A DNA stretch of 39,275 bases, from assembly GCA_937921775.1 (NCBI GenBank), contig CAKZUK010000145.1, positions 1-39,275 of the forward strand, read 5' to 3'. Shown here in pieces: positions 33,779-39,275 of this stretch (position 1 is the stretch's first letter; each line of letters opens with the position of its first letter). The DNA is from an uncultured Saprospiraceae bacterium (GTDB lineage: Bacteria > Bacteroidota > Bacteroidia > Chitinophagales > Saprospiraceae). Made by a program: the position numbers and the translations under genes. Below the pieces are notes generated by a model. It saw only the letters and a program-made list of their open reading frames with translations. It ran no database searches and was not told where the DNA came from.

Positions 33779-34201
33779 ATGTTTGAAGATAGGACAGAAG
33801 ATCTAGAACGGAAAAAAGGCATCATTGCGATGTTGATTAAGTTGGCCAACGTAGATGATAATGCAGTGGCGATAGAACGGCGATTTATTATGGATGTGGC
33901 GGAGCAACTAGGTTTGGGGCGAGCAGACTTAACAGCAGTTGCGAAGAATCCAGATGAGTTTGAATTGAAGCCACCTGAGGGGGAGCAAGAGCGTATGAAT
34001 ATCTTGTATTATCTGCTCTTTACCATGCGAGTAGATGGTGTGATCAAAGAAGAGGAAGAACGTCTTTGTTATAAAGCTGGCCTTCGACTCGGCTTTAATG
34101 AGCAATTAACTGCTGACTTAATACGGGTTATGAAAACTTATTTGAAAGAAGATATTCCAGAGGAGGCTATGCTGGATGCTATTCGAAAGTATTTGAATTG
34201 A
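33779..34201 (+). CDS. TerB-like helical protein
   Basis: The 140-residue all-helical cytoplasmic protein has the TerB/DjlA-like pattern: two related halves (KKGIIAMLIKLANVDDNAVAIERRFI and NILYYLLFTMRVDGVIKEEEERLC), each a helix, an acidic turn (VDDN, RVDG) and a second helix. The acidic turns are the metal-binding positions in TerB. The family is found with tellurite resistance and membrane-stress modules, but none are seen here; in Bacteroidota short stand-alone TerB-like proteins are common and of unknown role. The gene is preceded by repeat element copy B and converges on the next gene. Confidence 0.7.
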   Translation: MFEDRTEDLERKKGIIAMLIKLANVDDNAVAIERRFIMDVAEQLGLGRADLTAVAKNPDEFELKPPEGEQERMNILYYLLFTMRVDGVIKEEEERLCYKAGLRLGFNEQLTADLIRVMKTYLKEDIPEEAMLDAIRKYLN

Positions 34202-34238
34202 TGAGATGAGATAGATAGAATAGGAGGCAAGTTCGCTT

Positions 34239-34254
34239 AATTCGCCTTCGAATT
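34239..34254. terminator. Small hairpin between convergent genes
   Basis: AATTCG (34239-34244) and CGAATT (34249-34254) pair around CCTT. No U-tract follows in either direction, so termination is uncertain. Confidence 0.3.
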
Positions 34255-34273
34255 CCCGTCCATATACTAGGGA

Positions 34274-35032
34274 TCAGTAAAGCCCAATAATCACCCCGAA
34301 ATTTCCATCCAAATCCTTACGTCCCAAATCAGGAATATAAGCACGCGACACAAAGCCATCTAAGTAAAGTGCATTTGGACAATTCAGTTTTTCCTTAAAC
34401 AATGTAGCGAAATCAAAGAAATTAATTTTCTCATTAGAGATGGCAAACACAATTTTTCCATCTGCACGAACACCCACACCATTGCGAAAATGTGTGCTGG
34501 AAGAACCTTCATTAAAAGCATCATGTAAGTGCCCTTCTATAACCAGCATTGGTCCTGACTGAGTGGCATATTTTACTTCAGGTAATGATTGTAGAAAGTC
34601 GACTGTCGTCAAAACATGAGCAGTAGAATCGTTGATGCAAAAAATACCATTGGGTTGTAAATAGAAATTACCATAAGCATTTTGTATGGTGTCAACTTTT
34701 GCAAATTGCTCCCCTTGCTCAATGTACAAACCTTGTGGCGATCCATCTTTGAGATACATTCCTCCATTCATGGCAAAGTTGAGCGTTTTGTTTTTTGCAG
34801 CCAAAGCTGCTTTTAAATTAGCCAAACTCTTGTAACGATTTTTAGCATCATCTTTCCAGAAAAAATGTACGGATTGTGGATCTTCGATGATGACTACATC
34901 GTATTGGTGTCCTCGATGCTCAATCGTTTTTGCGTCAAGCAAAGTGCTTATCTCTTTTGACTTTGAGTCGCAAGAAAGCAGTAAGAGGACTTGAAGGAGG
35001 ATAAGAATTTGTACTAGGTATTTATCGATCAT
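34274..35032 (-). CDS. Phosphodiester glycosidase (NAGPA/DUF2233)-family lipoprotein
   Basis: The 252-residue protein starts with a type II signal peptide ending LLLLSC (Cys21), so it is probably a lipoprotein. The family domain follows: FAMNGGMYLKDGSPQGLYI, QPNGIFCIND, a SGPMLVIEG block and NALYLDGFVSRAY. The asparagine/glycine-rich NGGMY and the LDGFVSRAY end match the phosphodiester glycosidase (NAGPA-like, formerly DUF2233) domain, members of which cleave glycosidic phosphodiesters or bind exopolysaccharide. The substrate here is unknown. It lies downstream of the thiolase gene on the same strand, but a good terminator between them argues for separate transcription. Confidence 0.85.
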   Translation of the reverse strand: MIDKYLVQILILLQVLLLLSCDSKSKEISTLLDAKTIEHRGHQYDVVIIEDPQSVHFFWKDDAKNRYKSLANLKAALAAKNKTLNFAMNGGMYLKDGSPQGLYIEQGEQFAKVDTIQNAYGNFYLQPNGIFCINDSTAHVLTTVDFLQSLPEVKYATQSGPMLVIEGHLHDAFNEGSSSTHFRNGVGVRADGKIVFAISNEKINFFDFATLFKEKLNCPNALYLDGFVSRAYIPDLGRKDLDGNFGVIIGLY

Positions 35033-35121
35033 GATTATTTGATGAGTGCTATGTGTTAGGAGGATGGGATCTGTTTAACTGAGCGCCCGATAGATCCCAT
35101 CCCCGTCCAAATACTTCATAT

Positions 35122-35161
35122 AAAAAATCCCGAACCTTGACACAATGATCAAGATTCGGGA
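35122..35161 (-). terminator. Terminator of the thiolase gene
   Basis: TCCCGAACCTTGA (35128-35140) and TCAAGATTCGGGA (35149-35161) pair in 12 of 13 positions around an 8-nt loop. On the minus strand a U6 tract (A-run 35122-35127) follows. It lies 24 nt past the stop codon. Confidence 0.9.
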
Positions 35162-35184
35162 CTAAGTATTGTTTAGCTAGTAAC

Positions 35185-36363
35185 TTAAACCTTTTCGATA
35201 ATAATCGAAGAAGCGCCACCACCACCATTACAAATAGCAGCCAAACCTTTGCTGCCACTATTTTGATGTAAAACACTATTAAGCGTAGTGACGATACGGG
35301 CACCAGAGCAACCTAGTGGATGCCCCATAGAAACAGCACCACCAAGAACATTTACCTTATCTTCAGTGATTCCCATTTCTTTGTTGAAAGCCATGGTCAC
35401 TACAGAGAATGCTTCGTTTACTTCGAAGTAGTCGATATCATCTATTTTCAAACCAGCTCTTTCTAATGCTTTGTTGGCAGCATGTGGAGGAGCAGTGGTA
35501 AACCATTCTGGCTCATGCGCTGCGTCTGCAAAAGATAAAATTTTGGCAACAGGCTTAAGGCCAAGTTCTTCCATTTTTTCTTTACTGATGAGGATCGTTA
35601 CGGCAGCACCATCATTGATTGTTGAAGCGTTAGCAGCAGTTACCGTTCCATCTTTTGAGAAAGCAGCACGAAGTTGAGGTATTTTTTCAAAACGAACTTT
35701 CTTGTATTCTTCGTCTTCTGACATTACGATTGGATCACCTTTTCGTTGTGGGATACTAACCGGAATGATTTCATTTTTGAAGTGACCTGCTTCCGTAGCT
35801 TTGGCCGCTCGCTCGTATGACTGGATCGCAAATGCATCTTGCTGTTCGCGGCTAAATTCATATTTCTTTGCAGTTGCATCAGCACATACACCCATCGCGC
35901 AACTGTTGTATACATCTACCAAACCATCCTTTTGTAAACCGTCAATCATTGGAGCTTCACCAAACTTATATCCCCAACGTGCATTTGGTAAATAGTAAGG
36001 AATATTAGACATGCTTTCCATTCCTCCAGCTATTACAACATCGTTGTGCCCCAGCATAATACTTTGTGCACCCAGCATAATTGATTTCATACCAGAAGCA
36101 CAAACTTTATTGACTGTTGTGCAAGGTACATTGTTGCCAATGCCTGCTTTGATAGCTGCTTGACGTGCTGGTGCCTGACCCAAGTTGGCAGAGCATACGT
36201 TGCCCATAAATACTTCATTGACATGAGCTGCATCAACACCTGCTCTTTCCAAAGCACCTTTGATGGCGATTGAGCCTAACTCTGTAGCTGAAAATTTAGC
36301 TAGTGCACCGCCCCAGCTTCCCAAAGGAGTACGAACGGCTGTAAGAATATATACTTCTTTCAT
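35185..36363 (-). CDS. Acetyl-CoA C-acetyltransferase (thiolase)
   Basis: Thiolase interconverts two acetyl-CoA and acetoacetyl-CoA plus CoA, or cleaves 3-ketoacyl-CoA in beta-oxidation; it is cytoplasmic. The 392 residues match the thiolase family length. The nucleophile is Cys88 in NKVCASGMKSI, the NEAF block is present, His348 lies in GHPLGCSGAR, and Cys378 in AICNGGGGAS is the catalytic base. These last two carry the same residue numbers as in the well-studied Zoogloea enzyme. No other fatty-acid oxidation genes are adjacent, so a biosynthetic versus degradative role cannot be decided. A TATATTTGC box stands 33 nt upstream. Confidence 0.96.
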   Translation of the reverse strand: MKEVYILTAVRTPLGSWGGALAKFSATELGSIAIKGALERAGVDAAHVNEVFMGNVCSANLGQAPARQAAIKAGIGNNVPCTTVNKVCASGMKSIMLGAQSIMLGHNDVVIAGGMESMSNIPYYLPNARWGYKFGEAPMIDGLQKDGLVDVYNSCAMGVCADATAKKYEFSREQQDAFAIQSYERAAKATEAGHFKNEIIPVSIPQRKGDPIVMSEDEEYKKVRFEKIPQLRAAFSKDGTVTAANASTINDGAAVTILISKEKMEELGLKPVAKILSFADAAHEPEWFTTAPPHAANKALERAGLKIDDIDYFEVNEAFSVVTMAFNKEMGITEDKVNVLGGAVSMGHPLGCSGARIVTTLNSVLHQNSGSKGLAAICNGGGGASSIIIEKV

Positions 36364-36396
36364 AATTTATTATTGTAATTAAGTTAAATTGGACTG

Positions 36397-36404
36397 CAAA
36401 TATA
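36397..36404 (-). promoter_or_regulatory. Putative thiolase promoter -7 box
   Basis: The minus strand reads TATATTTG followed by C, a full -7 consensus. The leader would be about 28 nt. No clear -33 is visible. Confidence 0.5.
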
Positions 36405-36434
36405 AGTAATTAGACTTGGAAGACCGAAGGCAGA

Positions 36435-36524
36435 AGACGGAAGTTTCCTTCTAAGGCAGATCCCCTAATTCCACTAAGTAAAAGTGAGAAGGATAGGTCG
36501 GAGGGAAACTTCGGACTTCCGTCT
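36435..36524. repeat. AGACGGAAG-type palindromic repeat, copy 2
   Basis: AGACGGAAGTTTCC (36435-36448) faces GGAAACTT and CTTCCGTCT (36504-36511 and 36516-36524). The same arm sequence is found at 22104-22183. It occupies the spacer between the divergent thiolase and carboxypeptidase genes. Confidence 0.6.
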
Positions 36525-36650
36525 TTTCTCTAGTATTTACTGCAACTGATTGGACATTGTTACGTCTATTGCTTTACGGAGTTTGAAATATGGGAAAACT
36601 GCCTTACTTTGTTGAGGACTTAGATAAAACACACATCTTAATTATTAAAA

Positions 36651-39065
36651 ATGAAATTACAATTACACCTACTATTCATTGCCTTGCTTTTAATCACGCA
36701 AGTGAATGCCCAAAGCACCCAGTATTCGCGGGTAAAAATTAATCTGGAAAATAGAACGGTTGATGAACTAGCAGCCCTTGGCCTAGATGCAGAGCATGGT
36801 GATTACCAGCCGGGAAAATATTTTACCAGTGATTTTTCAGAAAATGAAATTCAACAAATAGAAACGGCTGGTTTTGAATATACGATTGAGATTGCGGATG
36901 TAATTGAACATTATGTTCGCCAAAACATGGATCAGGAAGACTTGGGAAACATGGCCGGTCAACGAACAGTGGGCGATTGTCAAGGCGTCGGGTTTTACGA
37001 TTATTTTGAACCTGAAAATTTTGAACTAGGTTCGATGGGTGGTTTTTTGACTTATCAAGAAATGCTAGACAACCTAGATGCCATGCATGAGCAGTATCCA
37101 AACTTGGTTTCAGAACGTGCACCGATTGGTTCAATATTGACACACGAGGATCGACCTATCTATTGGATGCGTATTTCGGATAATCCAAATACGGATGAAG
37201 GTGAGCCGGAAGTTTTTTACAATGCCTTACACCACGCACGTGAACCGAATGGCTTATCTCAAATTATTTATTACATGTGGTATTTGTTGGAACGTTATGA
37301 TACGGATCCTGAAGTGCAGTATTTGTTGGACAACACGGAAATGTACTTTGTGCCAATGATTAATCCGGATGGCTACATTTATAATGAAACATCGAATCCA
37401 AGTGGGGGGGGACTTTGGCGAAAGAATATGCGAGATAATAATACAAGTGGAGAGTTTGAAGAAAATGAAGATGGCGTAGATTTAAATCGAAACTACGGTT
37501 ATGAATGGGCTCATGATGATTATGGTTCTTCTGGCAATCCGGGCTCTGCTGTTTATCGTGGACCTTCTGCATTCTCTGAACCGGAGTTGCAAAACGTTCG
37601 TGATTTTTGTAATGATCATGAATTCAAAATTGCGTTGAATTACCATACTTATGGCAACCTTTTGATTTACCCATGGGGCTATGCTGATGATACTGCTGAT
37701 CCAATATTTGTAATTATTTCTGAAGCCTTAAATCGTGAAAATAAGTACTTGGCAGGAACGGGGTCGGAGACGGTTGGTTATGCCGTCAATGGAGTTTCGG
37801 ATGACTGGATGTTTGGAGAGAGTGTGACTAAGCCTCCAATTTTTTCTTTGACACCAGAAGTGGGTTATAATATTTATGGATTTTGGCCACCAGCCAATGA
37901 GATTATTCGTTTTTGTAAGTCTACTGTTTTGCAAAATTTGACAACCGCACATCTTGTGTTGAATTATGGTTTGGCAACAGATTTGAATCCTTTGTTTGTT
38001 GAAAATGTTGATGGAACCTTTGATTTTGATATTCGTCGATATGGTTTGTTGGATGGGGTGCTTGAAGTTTCTTTGTCAGCTGGCAGCCCAAATGTGCTTG
38101 CTACAGGACCTCTGGAGAGTTTTAATTTGATGCAGGGTGAGACCGCGACTGGAAATATAGATTATACCTTGAGTTCGGATATAGGACCAGGAGATGCTAT
38201 TCAATTTGTCTTGTCCGTTAATAATGGAACCTATGTTCATAATGATACCATCACTAAATTTTATTCTATTCCTGAAGAGCAAGTAGGAGATGATTTGTCG
38301 ACAGATGATATGTGGACCAACGAAACAAATGATGAGTGGGGGATAGAAACAAATGATTTTTATTCAGCACCAAGTTGCATGTCGAGTTCTCCTGGAGGCG
38401 ATTACTCAAGTGGTGATTTGGCTCGTTTGGTTTTAAATGATCCAATTTCATTATTAGATGCAGAGACCGCGATGCTAAGTTTTTGGTGTAAGTGGGAAAC
38501 GGAACGCTATCGTGATTATGCGCAGGTACAAGTTTCAATTGATGGTGGAGCGAACTACGAAGCTATTTGTGGATTGTATACTACTGCTGGTACTAACCAA
38601 GAAGATTTTGGCGAGCCAGTGTATGATGGGGTACAAACAGAATGGGTGCAAGAGCAAATGGATTTGAGCGAATTTATCGGCGAAGAAATTCTAATCCGTT
38701 TTATTTTTGATGCGAACAATAACAATCAAAGAGGAGATGGCTTTCTATTCGATGATATCTCTGTAGCTACCTTTACAGAAATAATGATAAACGTTCAGGA
38801 TTTGGATATCAGCGATTTTGGCCTTAGCCAGAACCATCCGAATCCAGCTAATAGCTATACCGTAATAGATGTAGTTAATTCAGAAATGGGAGGTACCTTA
38901 TATGTGTACAATACGCTAGGTGCTGAAGTTTATGCACAAGATCTAGGTGCAAATCAGGAAAGTGTAGTGATTCCAACCCTTGATTGGGAGCCAGGAGTTT
39001 ACTTCTACAACTTGAAAACAGGAGAAAAGCAGGGCAATTCTCGTAGAATGTTGGTAATTCGTTAA
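36651..39065 (+). CDS. T9SS-exported M14 zinc carboxypeptidase
   Basis: The 804-residue protein has a signal peptide (ends TQVNAQ, residue 21), an N-terminal propeptide-like region (about 25-125), then the M14 peptidase domain. Zinc ligands are His195 and Glu198 (HHAREP) and His332 (NYHTYGN). The Asn279-Arg280 pair of DLNRNYGYEW binds the substrate carboxylate, and SLTPEVGY carries the catalytic Glu. A beta-rich domain and a jelly-roll-like module (about 560-720) follow, and a type A sorting tail (SQNHPNPANSYTVI... ending SRRMLVIR) closes the protein, indicating export by the Por system. A run of eight G in the coding sequence (37404-37411) could be slippage-prone. Confidence 0.95.
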   Translation: MKLQLHLLFIALLLITQVNAQSTQYSRVKINLENRTVDELAALGLDAEHGDYQPGKYFTSDFSENEIQQIETAGFEYTIEIADVIEHYVRQNMDQEDLGNMAGQRTVGDCQGVGFYDYFEPENFELGSMGGFLTYQEMLDNLDAMHEQYPNLVSERAPIGSILTHEDRPIYWMRISDNPNTDEGEPEVFYNALHHAREPNGLSQIIYYMWYLLERYDTDPEVQYLLDNTEMYFVPMINPDGYIYNETSNPSGGGLWRKNMRDNNTSGEFEENEDGVDLNRNYGYEWAHDDYGSSGNPGSAVYRGPSAFSEPELQNVRDFCNDHEFKIALNYHTYGNLLIYPWGYADDTADPIFVIISEALNRENKYLAGTGSETVGYAVNGVSDDWMFGESVTKPPIFSLTPEVGYNIYGFWPPANEIIRFCKSTVLQNLTTAHLVLNYGLATDLNPLFVENVDGTFDFDIRRYGLLDGVLEVSLSAGSPNVLATGPLESFNLMQGETATGNIDYTLSSDIGPGDAIQFVLSVNNGTYVHNDTITKFYSIPEEQVGDDLSTDDMWTNETNDEWGIETNDFYSAPSCMSSSPGGDYSSGDLARLVLNDPISLLDAETAMLSFWCKWETERYRDYAQVQVSIDGGANYEAICGLYTTAGTNQEDFGEPVYDGVQTEWVQEQMDLSEFIGEEILIRFIFDANNNNQRGDGFLFDDISVATFTEIMINVQDLDISDFGLSQNHPNPANSYTVIDVVNSEMGGTLYVYNTLGAEVYAQDLGANQESVVIPTLDWEPGVYFYNLKTGEKQGNSRRMLVIR

Positions 39066-39103
39066 TAAATTGAAGAGATTCTGAAATAAACACTGAATAA
39101 AGC

Positions 39104-39134
39104 TTGGATATGGACTGCTTATGATATACTTTTG
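39104..39134 (+). promoter_or_regulatory. Promoter of the initiator tRNA gene
   Basis: TTG (39104-39106) is followed after 20 nt by TACTTTTG (39127-39134) and C. This fits the Bacteroidota -33/-7 consensus. The predicted start lies about 60 nt before the mature tRNA. Confidence 0.65.
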
Positions 39135-39201
39135 CAGTCCCAATCGCGATAAAGCGTTTCGAAGATGTTCGAATTATACGTGTCGCGGGAGGTGGTAATA
39201 T

Positions 39202-39275
<74 letters not shown>

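Noticed and set aside
33779..34201. Tellurite-resistance operon
   Set aside because: Only one TerB-like gene is present, without terA, terC, terD or terE neighbours, so no tellurite system can be claimed.

Overview
The window is chromosomal DNA of a Bacteroidota bacterium, most likely a member of the Saprospiria (Lewinella/Haliscomenobacter type). This rests on the fused lpxC-fabZ gene between lpxD and lpxA, three proteins ending in a type IX secretion (T9SS, Por) sorting domain, a very large extracellular protein built of Cys-rich HYR/Ig-like repeats, and a recurrent TAnnTTTG promoter -7 box (the Bacteroidota sigma consensus) before many genes. Assignment to family level is inference; no 16S gene is present.

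Layout. Positions 1-104 hold the tail of a T9SS cargo gene, followed by a hairpin-rich spacer. A DinB/BstA-like protein and hemC lie on the minus strand. Divergent from hemC is the lipid A cluster lpxD, lpxC-fabZ, lpxA and a small ABC ATPase (2175-6307, plus). A minus-strand block follows: a MerR regulator, gatB, two tandem paralogous zinc-ribbon membrane proteins and an M23 peptidase, which is divergent from alaS (12482-15106). Next on the minus strand come a GIN/DUF2807 protein, a membrane-anchored AraC regulator, a small secreted protein, an M14 carboxypeptidase, a Crp/Fnr regulator and a 2297-residue repeat protein (22307-29200). After a 624-bp gene-free AT-rich gap, a plus-strand group carries a Gfo/Idh/MocA oxidoreductase, a lipoprotein, a polyprenyl-phosphate sugar-1-phosphate transferase and a TerB-like protein. 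The last part holds a phosphodiester glycosidase-like lipoprotein and a thiolase (minus), an M14 carboxypeptidase with a T9SS tail (plus), and an initiator tRNA-Met cut by the window edge.

Most genes are housekeeping or envelope functions: outer-membrane lipid A and O-antigen/exopolysaccharide initiation, wall remodelling, haem and translation, and secreted T9SS proteins. No phage, insertion sequence, CRISPR array or defence system was seen.

The most unusual signal is non-coding. Two copies of a ~168-bp element (31743-31909 and 33581-33749) flank the sugar transferase gene. Each is closed by inverted repeats and carries a central hairpin whose stem sequence differs between copies while base pairing is kept, capped by GGAA in one and TACG in the other (GNRA and UNCG tetraloop types). 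Two nearly identical sequence blocks flank the hairpin. This looks like a structured RNA or a hairpin-bearing mobile element. Several other families of short palindromic repeats sit in the intergenic spaces.
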